Assembly: GCF_014805625.2 (NCBI RefSeq)
Contig: NW_023998464.1
Span: 2,879,622-2,943,621 of the forward strand
DNA length: 64,000 nt
Origin: Glossina fuscipes
Taxonomy: Eukaryota; Arthropoda; Insecta; Diptera; Glossinidae
Direction: 5' to 3'
Under the pieces are notes generated by a model that saw only the letters and a list, made by a program, of their open reading frames with translations, was not told the origin of the DNA and did no database searches. A program made the translations under genes and the position numbers. Shown here piece by piece: positions 1 to 11,292 of the stretch. Each line of letters opens with the position of its first letter. The first letter of the stretch is position 1.

Positions 1-154
1 CTATAAAGCACATTCTCTGCGACTGCCTTAAGTTTTCCTTGGCTAGATGTATTGCATTTGAATAGATTAACCCTATGGACATTTTACAATCAGCTACAGA
101 ACAGAATATCAATACAATGTATTACTTTATCAAAATTGCTAGGCTCAATATTTA
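1..154. other. Non-coding, nothing recognised
   Basis: AT-rich sequence before the first SINE. No open frame of note, no splice signal and no repeat was recognised here. Confidence 0.4.
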
Positions 155-243
155 ATGTACTTTTATAAATTAGAGCCGATAGCACTAGCAAGTGCTCGAT
201 GTATTTTTTTTTTGTCTAAGAATTTATTTCATTAGCCTAAAAT

Positions 244-276
<33 letters not shown>
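155..276 (+). repeat. SINE copy 1, 3' part with (AAT)n tail
   Basis: The segment ends in AATTTATTTCATTAGCC, then AAAATTA and a long (ATA)n tail (244-276). The same end module, consensus near AATTTATTTCTTTGGCTAAATTA, is found in SINE copies 2, 3 and 4 of this window, so I read this as the 3' end of the same tRNA-derived family. The tRNA-like head is missing or too diverged to see. The left boundary is a guess. Confidence 0.5.
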
Positions 277-283
277 TTTTAAT

Positions 284-455
284 TATCCGCCTGAGTGACC
301 GAGTGGGCAAACGATCTCGACTAACAATGGTTCAATGGGCGTAGGTTCGAATCTCAGGTGCGGTAGATTTCTCAATAAAGCTGTTAGTCTCAAGTGCTAG
401 TGCTTTAAGACATTAGGCATGGAATTTATTTCTTTGACTAAATTAAGTTTGAGTT
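284..455 (+). repeat. tRNA-Ser-like SINE copy 2, head and body
   Basis: The head carries a box A-like TGACCGAGTGG at 296-306 and a box B-like GGTTCGAATCT at 344-354, the two internal RNA polymerase III promoter elements. Their spacing and sequence resemble a class II (serine-type) tRNA. The body follows, with CAAGTGCTAGTGCTTTAAG near 390-409 and the end module GAATTTATTTCTTTGACT near 422-439. The element begins right after the (ATA)n tail of copy 1, so it probably inserted into that tail. It is not a functional tRNA gene: the acceptor stem does not pair and no clear anticodon arm forms. Its own AAT tail is nearly gone. Confidence 0.65.
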
Positions 456-1725
456 TTCAACCCGCGAACAGCAAATCGATAAAAGCGACTCTTATCTACT
501 CGCGAGGTACATGCGTTTATGTACGAATTTCAACCTTGTTATAAATATCTAACTATGCTGAATGCCATAACAATTCTGCCTGACGAACGTTCATGCAGGA
601 GTAACGTAGTCTCTTAGAAAACTCAGCGAAACGTTTTTCGCATTCTTGGAGCGCCTTATGCACTAGAAGTTTGCTTTATTTGTATAGGTTAATACAAGTT
701 CTGATAACTTAACAGTTTAATAGCTTCCTACTACTACTACTTTTTCCGGACACCTTCCCTTTAACAATAAACAATTTTACAGAGCAACGAACGTAAAAGT
801 GAAATAACAAGTGTGGATAAATAATAAGGATTCTTTCAACACTGCGTAGTTGAAGCAATAGTACAATATTTCCGTCTCATCACTAAAAATGTACAAAGCT
901 CGATGACAGCTGTGCTGGGGCACATGTACAGGTTTATCGAATAATCAGCGGAGTAAACCTTACTGCGCGTGCCTTACACCTACATTTATTTGGAGTTTTG
1001 CTAATTGATGCAAATAATTATTGACCATACAAAACTTTTGCAATATCAATCGGCGACCACAGTAAATAGACAAAATAGGAAGAGTCGAAACAAATTGATT
1101 CGAACTTCTTAATATATAAACGTAGAACTTCGGCCGATTATCTACAGTATGCCGGTACCATCATAAAAGTATTAATTTAAATCAAATGTGGCAGATGGAG
1201 CAGTCCTAAAGAACATAGCCGTTTGTCAGTCAAACCTCTTCGGCATGCATTTCCAGCACCTAACCAATACGTGTATTTCGTATCCGGAAACTTCTTAACT
1301 TTTGCCTACCGCATGTAATTCCAATGACAGTTATATCGAGGTTGATAATTCAAAAATGGGGCGAAATTTGAACACACATTTATTTTGAGAAGATCTTGCG
1401 CTAGTCACATAGTCCGATGAATTCTTTTTTGACTCGTTAGCGATTTCATGATGCATTCGCGGTCCCTTTTGAAAAAAAATTGATCCAAAAATATCGGGAT
1501 ATCATAGTTGTTGCAATTTTTTATAATGATAGAGTCCGGCCAGCTTCGAGACATATCAGAATTAAATTATTTCAGCCTATTGTTGCACGAAAGCCGAACA
1601 TCATATTGTGGTTTTATTTCATTAATTCATTTATAAATACACACTTCATTTCCAAATATCTTGTAATTTCTGTGTAAGAGATAAGAAATTTGCGCGGAAC
1701 TCAAATAGCGAACTTGTTAGCAAAC
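456..1725. other. Non-coding, nothing recognised
   Basis: About 1.3 kb of AT-rich sequence without low-complexity runs. Only short open frames without coding character occur. Probably old, unrecognisable repeat-derived or intergenic DNA. Confidence 0.35.
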
Positions 1726-2160
1726 GCAGGACATAAGAATGACTTGCAGTTGTTGTGTGGAATAATTCTCCGCGACATCGCTTTATCATATTCGTCATCG
1801 TTATGGTTTTGGTTTGAAATTATCAATTTCGTGAAATCGACCAAAATGTTTAGCAGCTCCTTTTTATACCCTACATCATGTGTAGTAAAAGGACGTATAA
1901 AGTTTGGGCGAACGTGGGGGATACCCAGAAGGACTTGATACAGACTCATCATTAATTATTACACCGACTTGTTCAGAATCGCTCTCGGAATCAATCTAAT
2001 CTCATCAGCCCGCCTTGTTTTCTTGCGCTCAACCTACAGCCAGCAATTTTCGAGATATTTTTTGGTGAAATTTGATACACAAACATGATATGGTTTGAAT
2101 CGGAGCATTTTTACGATCATTTCTCATATAACGCCCTTTTGAAAAGTTATGTGTTACATT
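1726..2160 (+). repeat. Dispersed repeat family A, longest type (copy A1)
   Basis: The right part starts with TTTTATACCCTACATCATG (1862) and continues with modules seen in all family A copies: a CCGACTTGTTCAGAATCGC-like block, TCAACCTACAGCCAGCAATT, GAGATATTTT, a GAATCGGAGCA block and TCTCATATAACGCC. The left part (1726-1860, with TTATGGTTTTGGTTTGAAAT) is shared only with copy A5. Repeats of this style, with a CAGAATC palindrome-like box and a following CCGTC-rich box, are common in fly genomes; I do not know a family name. Open frames on both strands here are accidental. Confidence 0.6.
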
Positions 2161-3540
2161 AAGCGAACTGTTGCACGGCGTTTAATGGTGTGCCTTGGGT
2201 TAGTATAATGTTTTTACCTGTTTCTCTTTATGGAAATAAAATTGTAAAAAAGGAGATAGACTGATTTCAATTTTCTAGTCCACATTAGAGCTCACCTTAA
2301 ACTTGGAGCTGCAAATCTATTTGTAACAAACTTAATTCTAGCCCACATGCTATATTTGAAATTCCAATCAAATTTGTAACAATCGAATGTGTGAGTATCG
2401 AATATATTTCCTTGCCAGCCAATACTTTCTCAGGTGCTTGGCGGATACTGATTTAGGGTCGAAAATCTTCAGACCGAAACTTTCATTTCAAATTTCGCCG
2501 AAAATTCCTACAGGAGAAAGCAAGCAAGCGGGTTAACATTCGCATGCAGACAAAGTAGTTATCAACGTGCATCGTTTAATAAGCGTTTAAGCTTAAGTTT
2601 CATTCTCGATACGCATTCCTAGGCGTTATTACAGACAAAACTATACTAGTTTTAATGTCAAACAAAAGGTTAACCTGCCTATGATGCGTATGCACTTCAA
2701 TCCAAGTGTTCATTTTGATGTGATGGACATGTAGACACGTCCTGTGAAATAAAAAATTACGAGCCGATATAAAAACGCTAAATTCCAATAAAATGTGAGA
2801 TAAATTTCATTTACTGGTACGTTTTGTTTATAATACATCAGCAATCCTGCTATAAACTGGAAAAAATTTTCTTAAACTCTTCCTATATACAAGTTATTTC
2901 TCTTAAAAGATATAGTAAGTTACAGGAAGGAATCCTCGACTATGGTGAGAAAAAGGGCGGAATGGACAGAAAGAATATAACAATTCCATCATACGGCTGA
3001 AGGTGCACTTTTGGGAAAACTTCGTACGTATTATGTGATTAAGTTCCTACATATTATGTGCAAAAAAAATTATTGTTCTTCAATTTTTCATCTTCATGAA
3101 TTTTATTCAATATCTTTTTCAATAATGAATTATTAATTTTTATTCTAACAAATATGAAATAATCTACGTTCTTCGTTGCCGGCCGTGTCTGAAGGACTGT
3201 TAAAAATATATTACGCAGCTAACTGATTGGATACGAGATTTTCATCATAGGTTTCAATTCGAAAATTCACTTTTACAACAATATTCTTATTAATCTGACA
3301 AAATTTATTAGAATATTTGGTTAAGTCATTGTTTTCATTAAGGATTATTAAAATTAGCAATTGCCGACGGTAAAGTGCAGTTTCATTTGTTAACGAGCAC
3401 CCAACGTATCAGCTTTAATGTTTGCAATTTTAATATATACAAACATCAGTGCTAATACGTGCTGGTAAGAGTTTGAATATAACTGAAAATTGTTTGAAGT
3501 ATAGAAGTTTTTAATACACTTTCCTATAATTACCTACACA
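2161..3540. other. Non-coding, nothing recognised
   Basis: AT-rich sequence with no long frame, no clear repeat and no RNA gene. It passes gradually into the A-rich block that follows. Confidence 0.35.
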
Positions 3541-5340
3541 TATATAACAAGTTAAGTCTGTTCCCTATAAATTAAACGCTTAGTGCCATAAATCAATATA
3601 ATACAATTGATTGGTAAAAAAAAGAAAAATAAAGGAAAACGAAAAACATGTCATTTGCAATAATAAAACAAAAAAAAAAAAAAACATAAATGCAAGAAAA
3701 ACAAAAAAAAAAAAAAACATGGGGTTAAAAAAACAGGGTGTGCATAATCAAACAAACAGCAACCAACAGCAGAAAGAATTGTTATGAACTTTCTTGTAAT
3801 GAAAAAAGAAAACAAAAAACAATAAATTATAAAATGAATGATTGTTTTAGTTCATTTGTATATGTGCATGTATGCACGTGTGCAGAAATTTATGGTAAAG
3901 CAGTCAGAACTTAGGAGCAAGTTAAGCAAAAGGTGTAAGTAAAAAGATAAAGAACAAGAAAAAGTTAACCAAAACATGCAGCACTATATAAATATAAAAT
4001 GAGGAAAGACGTAATATGTTCAAAATACTGATCATTCTACCGAATAGACCAAAATAACGAACTACAGAACAGTAATTACAAAAACAAGTAGCTTACTCAT
4101 GACTAAAATAGAAGCATAAAGCAACCACCATCGCCGATTTACACACAAATGCAAGCAAATATAATAACAAAACGAACTATTACTAAAAACAACGACAGAA
4201 ATTGTATAGAAATTTTTTGTGCTCACTCTACCACCATCCTCCTTATTAAATGCAATGACTAAACTGTGTATATGTGCACTCACTCACCAACTAAACAACA
4301 ACTGTCTAAATGATTTATTATGAATGAAATTTCACAAAACTGAAAATAAACGTCAACCTAAACAAGATAGACAGCTTTATATCAATGACTACAGGAAAGA
4401 ACGAGAAAAAACTTGTTTTCCCATTTGCAAGAGAACAATTTTGCTTTCACTAATATTTAAGAAAGAGGAAAAGAGATAAAACGTATAGCCTTAAACCGAC
4501 AAAAAAAAGTAGCTAGCAATTATTTATACGAGAGAATGAGAGTAACTGATGACATATTAAAGAAAAAAGAAGGGAGTAACTAATGAAACGAAGAGAATGT
4601 TTCATTACCAATATTCTTTCTGAATATCTCTTCAAAAGCTTTCCGGCTGCAGTATGGAATGTAAATAGCTTTACCATCAAGGGGCAGATGTTAATTCAAA
4701 AAAGGGGTACGCGTTTGACGAAAAACGAAAAGAGTTGGATTTTTCTAGAAAGAGCAACTACTTCTCTTAATTTTTCACGGTTTGATGAGTTTGAGATGTT
4801 TGTAGGGAAACCTCTTTGAAATAATTACATCTGCTAAGAGTTTGTTATAGAAGCTTTTCATTTCGTTTTGTTTATACTAATTTAGATAATGCTCTTGTTC
4901 TCTCAGCTAACACTACCGGCTTTTTATAGTTTTTTCATACTTATTGTTTTGTTTTATTTACAGCTTATACCTGAATTGTTAAGTTGATGCCTTGGATGTG
5001 TGTGTGGGTACGCGTGTGTGTATGCATGTGTTTTGGTATTATATTTTGTTAACCCTTTATACCTCTTCAATCATTATTAAGAATAAGTTAAGAGTCTTAT
5101 ATGAAAGCAATTCTTTTGCTTTATAAGAGTAATAAATCGTATTTATACATGTGTACGTATGTCTTTCTGATTGCGAGCATTTATATATTTAGTAAAGAAA
5201 AATCCCCCCACACGTATATACTAATAAACACCTAAACGGACTAGAGCGCAAGATATTGCCAATACACAATCTATAGTAATTTTATATATTATGCTTGTAG
5301 AGTTATTACATTTGCTGTTGTTGTTGCCGCTGGTGTAAAA
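3541..5340. other. A-rich low-complexity block
   Basis: A strongly A-rich top strand with several long A runs (3672-3685 and 3704-3718), many GAAAA and AACAA words, and few T-runs. A TG-rich stretch (GTGTGTGTGGGTACGCGTGT-like) lies near 4997-5032 and a TTG run near 5310. The composition differs from the repeat-derived DNA on the left and resembles fly untranslated leader or intronic regulatory DNA. The 78-codon frame at 4583-4819 has no recognisable motif and I do not call it a gene. Confidence 0.4.
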
Positions 5341-5359
5341 ATTTTTTTAACGTAGAGTC

Positions 5360-5386
5360 TCAGTTGACTTATGTTTCAGTTCAGTT
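5360..5386 (+). promoter_or_regulatory. Possible initiator cluster upstream of leader exon
   Basis: TCAGTT, a match to the fly initiator consensus TCAKTY, occurs three times here (5360, 5376, 5381). There is no TATA box at the expected distance, and no downstream promoter element could be confirmed. The motif is short and common, so this is a weak candidate start region for a transcript that would include the exon at 5937-6160. Confidence 0.15.
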
Positions 5387-5936
5387 GCAAGTGCAAAGTT
5401 CCAAGTAAAAGGTGATGAAATGTTGAGTCCATAGTGAGAAACGTAAAATCAATTATTAAGTAAAAGAAAAAAAAAAAAAGCGCGGGTCAATTATTTTTAC
5501 TGGCGATGTGCGTTTAAAGCTAAAAAAAAAAAAATTTACTAAATATTTAATTGGGTGCTTAAAAAGAAAACAAATGCTTAAGTAAAAATTCATTGAACCC
5601 ACAGGATGAATTAACGAAGCAAGAGTGAAAAAAGTGCTTTTAATATAATTTAAAAATTAAGATGTAATTTGTTATATCAACATTTATTGAGTACTTTGAT
5701 TCGCCTCCTTTCTTCTCAGCTTTGATTTTTATTTATCAACCAATAAGTTTCTCAAAATAACAAGTTTGACCAGCTTTTTGTGCATTATATTGTAATATAT
5801 CTACAGCCGACCATATATATGATTTGTTTGTTATTTATTTTATTTTATTTATTATTTTTCTACGTTTGTAAATGTTCTCATTTCTGCCGTTGCTGTTACT
5901 CTTGCTCTCACAAACTGTTAATTTAACATCTTTCAG

Positions 5937-6160
5937 ACCTAAAACTTCTCTGCTAACAGTGATATAAATCACGTTTGACAGAGAGTGAAAAGGTGAAGCA
6001 TCGTTGTGAATTTTTACATAATCTGTAAAATATAAACGCTGTTATTTAAATTTATTATTTTCTAATAAGACTTTAAGGTTAAATTATTGGATGGTGCTTA
6101 AGTGCAACGTGAATGCAAAGAGCAAATTTTGATGTCGGTGCTATGTGCGTGCTTGCTAAG
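5937..6160 (+). other. Candidate 5' leader exon with strong splice donor
   Basis: The right edge is CTAAG|GTAAGT, a perfect fly 5' splice site at 6161-6166. The left edge could be the acceptor ATCTTTCAG (ends 5936) with pyrimidine-rich sequence and GTTAAT branch-like sequence before it. Alternatively the exon runs further left, to the initiator-like cluster near 5376. The inside carries GTGAAAAGGTGAAG-type words frequent in fly leaders. Two AUGs are present: 6091 opens a 13-codon frame ending in TGA, and 6113 opens MQRANFDVGAMCVLAK, which stays open in phase 0 to the donor. If joined to the acceptor at 56317 that frame would stop after seven more codons, giving a uORF. No transcript evidence is available. 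Confidence 0.35.
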
Positions 6161-6946
6161 GTAAGTAATTACATATATACGTATATATATACGATCCAGG
6201 TTAGTGAAATGTTTTGATTTTGAAAGCATAAATTTCATTGCTCCTCTAATGGAAATTCAGACCTTAAAGCGTTAACGTAAAGTTTTTCAGTATATCTTAA
6301 AGTGACCTAAAGTAAAGATTAGAACAGCTATAGAGTAAATAACACTGCTGTGGGAAATCAATAGATGTCGATTAAGATACCACACTGTCTACTTTTCAAT
6401 AAATATAAATAAAATTTCGCAGAATTAATTAAAGGCAAAGAATTTTCGGAATGAGGAATGTATACATTACTTTCATTGTTCTTAAAAACTGAAGCAAGAA
6501 AAAAGTTTAAATTCAAAAAGATGATGTGTTTGTGTACACGTTCTGTACAAAGTAGCTTGGGATTTTGAGTTCACGACGTCTGTCCAATCAACAGCCGGCT
6601 TGTAGTCTAGTAAGGTAACCCTCAATGCAGGTTTTGATAAGCAGGACTGAAACTCTTCATAGAGTTTCTTAGCTTAACCTCACTGCTCGAATTTGGAATG
6701 ATTCGGTGACCCTATAAGAAAAATATAAGATGCTGCCTTGTTATTCCAGTAAAATTAGATACTGGCGCGAATACATTAATACAATTGAAATTGGCTTGAG
6801 ATAATATATATCGCCGAGTTAGACCTAAACTAATTTATCATCCACTTTGCCATGACATTATTTTTGGAATTTGTTTCTTCGTTTTGCTTGAGGTTCGCAT
6901 TCAATTAATCAAATAAGTCCGTCTCTTTTTATGTGTTTTTATTTAT
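6161..6946. other. Possible first-intron start; otherwise unremarkable
   Basis: It follows the candidate donor. Short TATA-type dinucleotide runs lie at 6172-6192. No coding frame or clear repeat was recognised up to the family A copy. Confidence 0.3.
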
Positions 6947-7215
6947 TTATACTCTACAGTAGTTGTAGAGCATTGTTTAATAGACCGTTTCAAAAAGTGA
7001 TTCACAAATGATTTTCGAACGATCTAAGCGTGTCCGTCCGTCGGTCTTCTTGTCTTATATTCAAACGGCAGATTGCAATTTTTAAAATATTTTGATAAAA
7101 TTTGACATGTTTTGACCCAAGGACGGTGCGCTATTAAAAATTAGTTCGATTCGGAACACTTCGTCGGCCCTATTTTGAAGAGCCGTTAAATGGATAACTG
7201 TACTAAGCAAGGCGA
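6947..7215 (+). repeat. Dispersed repeat family A (copy A2)
   Basis: It begins with TTATACTCTACAGTAGTTG, has the GTCCGTCCGTCGGTCTTC block (7030-7047), then CAGATTGCAATTTTTAAAAT, GACCCAAGGACGG and GATTCGGAACACTT, in the same order as the other family A copies. It ends around CGTTAAATGGATAACTG. Confidence 0.6.
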
Positions 7216-8330
7216 TGTATGGTATTTAATGATGGGCAGTGCCCCAAGGAAAGGCTTAATCTAGTTAAAACTGAAAATAAACAACGAATCTTAACACGTA
7301 CGTACACTAAAGAATAAACAGAAAGAAAACCATGTATTCATCTAGGCGCATGCACTCGACAGCTATGTAATGTACATCAACTATGCGATCAGTGCAATCC
7401 GAGGTAAGATTAGCATACATAAAGCAATAAGCGCGCGCTAATAAAAAGACTAAATTTTCGTTTATGATATCGACAATGCAACGAGTATTAAAATGAATTA
7501 ATGGGATTCGATAAAGAGATTAGATTATAAATCATATTTAGATTTTTACAGAGGGCTCTAAAAGGGCTCGAAAGATCATAGTTGAACGTACGTTTCTCTA
7601 GTGAAAGTAAGGATGGGAATAGCAACGTGTTTTCATACGGTGTCAAAAGGGCAAGTGGATCCCAACCCAAATTTCTTAGCGCAAAAGCAGGCAGATTCAA
7701 TTGAATTAACATGGCAGCGATGTTATTTATTACATTTACTTAGAAAATATCGTTTACAACTTATTCAGACGTGAAATCATTCTCGATTTCTTTGTGGTAG
7801 ACACCAGAGGAAAATAAAGCCCACCATTTTTGCAGCTTTTTCATATCACTTTTGTTTTACCAGAATGCGGTCAATTAACGTAAGTGGACTTATTGTGGAC
7901 TTTTTTGACTGTGATACTTGCTTCCCTTTATAAAAGATCAAATCACATGACTAATCTGAAACTAATGTAACGTCTGTTTAAGAATAAAAATGTTAAATCC
8001 TTGAAGAAAATAATTTGTTTCAGAAAACTATTACACTTTTTAAGCTATTAGATGCTTGTAAGCCGCGTTGCTGTTTATTCGGTCACATCAAGTGTAATCA
8101 AATGGCTTGATAGTGGATTATTGCTTTAATGCAGAGGACTTTAACAATATTTCAGTGCAATACAGACTCGGCTGTTAAGTCATTCCTTTGTCAATACTCT
8201 ATAAGCCTTCAAAAGACATCAATAAGCGCTATTTTAAATAACTTAGATTAAATTCTATCAGTGACAGAATTTTATACGCAAATGAACGTAAAATTTAAAC
8301 GTCAAGTTTTTTTTATTTTTTCAACAAAAA
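7216..8330. other. Non-coding, nothing recognised
   Basis: Mixed sequence with no motif-bearing frame. The minus-strand frame at 7488-7712 has no recognisable domain. Confidence 0.35.
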
Positions 8331-9100
8331 TAAATAATAATTAAGAGCACATGGACCATATGTGCGTTTGCACACAAGAGTGTGTGAGCGTGTGTGTGTG
8401 CGCGCATTATAATCACCAATTTTAAATTAAATCATTCGTTTTTACACACTTGCCACATATCTGTCCGAAATTTGACTGCATTTCCTGGGCATTTCACTGT
8501 CTTTCGTATTCAATTTCAAATGACATGAACGCTTGCCCGCTCTTTTATATATAAATATATTCGCGGCTGTCAACTTAAACAGAACGCGTGCATATATACG
8601 CATATTCACATGCACACCTACACGCAAGTATATGCATACAGACATACACACATACAAACACTACATATATAAAAGTAAATGGAATTGGAAAAAAGTCTAT
8701 GCCTATAGCATAGTATATCCACACACAAGCGTGTGCAGAGACAGAGAGAGAGTTGTCAAATGATTTTCCCAATTTAATGCAAATTAAATCCATCGGAATG
8801 TCAAACGCACTTCGGCGGTATCGGTTGATTTTGACCTTATTATTGGAATTTTTTTTGTTATTGTTGTTATTGTTGCTGTTAAGTTATTGTTGTTATGCCG
8901 CTATTATTATTATTATTATTATTATTATTCTTATTGTCGATGCTATTGTTGATCGTCGTTATTCTTTCTGCGCGCAGTTAAATGCATTTAATAAGATTGC
9001 AGGCGCATATGAAATGGAATTAAAATAAAGTTCTTAAATAATTTCAATAAATCGATATTAACAACGAATAAATTATAAACAAAAAGAAAATTGAAAGCAA
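8331..9100. other. Low-complexity block (TG, GA, TTG, TTA runs)
   Basis: It contains a GTGTGTGAGCGTGTGTGTGT run near 8380-8400, CACA- and ATAC-rich sequence near 8600-8660, AGAGAGAGAG near 8740, TTG/TTA runs from 8853, and the (TTA)n microsatellite at 8902-8929. Several open frames on both strands exist only because of these runs. Confidence 0.5.
8902..8929. repeat. (TTA)n microsatellite
   Basis: An uninterrupted TTA array. No SINE end module flanks it on either side, so it appears to be an independent microsatellite. Confidence 0.8.
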
Positions 9101-9317
9101 AGTTGAGGTTTTCGACGTCTGCCTCATTGTGCAGTTTCCTGAAAGTACACGTACACTTGAGGCTCTGGGACAAATGAGCTTTGTAAATTTTTAGGGGTGA
9201 GACAGCTCTTTTACTCTGTTGCTTTTAGCCCCGAAATGTTATAAGAACTTTCAACGCTTACAGGCCTTTATCATTTCATCTTAACATTCGTCGCTCTTCA
9301 ATATTCAATTTTGGTTA

Positions 9318-9525
9318 TTATTACACCCTACACCACTCGTGGTGCAAACAATCTAAACTGTATTTTCTGCTTGTTGTCTTATGCTCAACACACAGGCTGC
9401 AATTTTTGAGATATTTTTGATGCAATTTGGTATACTAGCGTGCTCTGGTTCAAAAACGGACGATTTTGAAAATCGTTCGGATCGGAACACCTTTACAACC
9501 ACTTGTTTGTAAATAATCTTAAGGA
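9318..9525 (+). repeat. Dispersed repeat family A (copy A3, internally deleted)
   Basis: ACACCCTACACCACTCGTGG opens the copy and forms a small hairpin (CCACTCGTGG). CAGGCTGCAATTTTTGAGAT and TTTGGTATACTAG follow, then GAAAATCGTTCGGATCGGAA. The CAGAATC/CCGTC module present in other copies is missing between them, so it has an internal deletion. Confidence 0.6.
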
Positions 9526-9773
9526 TGCGCCCAAAAGGGTCTCACACAGGTCTCAATTCATGTAAATCTATTTAAAAAAAACAAATGTCTGGTATATAAG
9601 TTAAAGCAAGGCCTATCAACTCTAAAAACTCTTTATCGATTTTTCTAAGGAGATTACTTTAAAAGGCAATTTTTTTTAAGAGTTTCTGCTCTATGAAGTA
9701 TGTTAAAGCTCATCAGGAAGGATATTAAAGCTATTTATTTTAATTGGATGTTTATACCAAGGTTAAAGTGCGC

Positions 9774-9870
9774 GTCTGAAAGAGAAGAACCGCAACTAAG
9801 GACTCGGTGTTCGTGGGTTCAAATCTCCTTGTCATAGTTAGTGCTCAGTCGGTAAAGGCTTGACACTTTT
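9774..9870 (+). repeat. tRNA-like SINE fragment
   Basis: A box B-like GGTTCAAATCT sits at about 9818-9828 after CAACTAAGGACTCGG, in the same layout as the serine-type head at 296-354. Immediately after lies GTGCTCAGTCGGTAAAGGC, which resembles a box A of another tRNA type and recurs in inverse orientation near 25.33 kb. It is either a chimeric or a nested SINE fragment, not a functional tRNA gene. Confidence 0.45.
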
Positions 9871-10009
9871 ACTTATTGCCAGTAATTTTCCAAAATAGAA
9901 CAGAAAATATCGGATGGTATTTTCTATTTATCGATAGTAGATATGTCAGTTGGTCGGTCAAGAAATGCGCTAAACGAGCTCGAAAGCGAAAACTATTAAT
10001 AAAACGTCG

Positions 10010-10205
10010 TTCAGTTTTCAGTATTTTTTAGAATAATTTTCGGATTTGAAAGATTATTCTGGATCGCTCTAACCTTGTCCGACCGTTTATCCGTCTTACT
10101 TTCTTATGTTACGGACCGCATTTTTGGAGGTATTTTTATGAAAGTTGGTGTGACGTGTTTTAACCCAAGGACTTGCATGCTACGAATGTGCTGAAAAATT
10201 TAATA
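10010..10205 (+). repeat. Dispersed repeat family A (copy A4, 5' truncated)
   Basis: It contains GGATCGCTCTAACCTTGTCC, a CCGTTTATCCGTCTTAC block, ACGGACCGCATTTTTGGAGG and TTTTAACCCAAGGACTTGC in family A order. The TTATACC head and the right end are missing or diverged. Confidence 0.5.
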
Positions 10206-11054
10206 TATTCTTACTTATTGGTTAACGATGGCCATAATATTTGAAGTTCACATAAATAAACGACCGGGAAAACTATTATGTATAAAATTTACCGCATATG
10301 TAACGAAAAACTTAAGCCGGCTTCTTTTCATCTTAAAGACTCACGAGGTGTTGATTGAAAAATTAGATTTTATTAAATTTATACAAAATTTTATTTGAGG
10401 ATTTCGTTAGAGTATAAACAAACAGCCAAACAAAAAAAAACAAGCGAACAACTAACTGAAGGTTGGTGTGTTTCAATAGGTGACTGCCTGACAACAAGTG
10501 CTTCTAGTGCTGCCTTTCTTGGTTGCTTGCTTGCTTGCTTTCACGCCACAAAAGATTGTATTAGACTTGTGTGTGTAGCTATGTATGCATAGATTTAAGT
10601 GGGTGGTGTATAAAGATGCATGTCATACACATACATGGTTAGTTATGTTTAATTCATGTATATTTTTGTGTTTTGTATTCTTTTTTAAATTTTTTTCCTT
10701 TTTTGTACTATTTTTGTTTGTTTGGCTTAGGCGCCACTTTAAAAAATTTATTTAAATGCAATTTTTTAATAGTTTATTAACTCGATTGCGGTTGATGATG
10801 TTGGTGGTGGCGGCCATTACGTTTGCCTTTAGATTTTTGATTTGATATCGTTCGCCGTGAATAGACTTTATTTATGCATTGAATGATGCGGGACACATGA
10901 GAACAATTGTGAAATAAAACAGAGTATTTTTCATTTGTTTTTCGTTTAATTTTTTTACAAAAAAAGTTTTTCCTCCTTCCGAAGAAAAATTAATTTTACT
11001 TTATACGAAAAGTATTTGAAAAAGTCTTAAATATTACATTAGTGTATGTTGTTG

Positions 11055-11080
11055 TTATTATTATTATTATTATTATTATT
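11055..11080. repeat. (TTA)n microsatellite
   Basis: A pure TTA array followed by a T run. No SINE end module is next to it. Confidence 0.8.
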
Positions 11081-11262
11081 TTTTTGCTCCGTCTTTCTTT
11101 TTGCATTAACGCACAAAATTAAATGTCGTCACAAATTAACCACAGGCGTGTGTGTGGTATTGTAAAATGTCGACAGTTGATAATTTCATTTGATTTTTCA
11201 ACAATAAATTTTAATTACAAAACATCGTTCGCGTATGCACGCATTTATGTTATGTGCATGTG

Positions 11263-11292
11263 TATATATATATATTTATATATATATATATA
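11263..11292. repeat. (TA)n microsatellite
   Basis: An alternating TA tract with one TTT interruption. Confidence 0.8.

Noticed and set aside
296..360. tRNA-Ser gene
   Set aside because: Box A and box B are present but the acceptor stem does not pair and the sequence continues into a repeat body found elsewhere in the window, so it is a SINE head.
8753..9028. 91-codon frame with a hydrophobic segment
   Set aside because: The L- and I-rich stretch is the translation of TTG/TTA runs including the microsatellite at 8902-8929.
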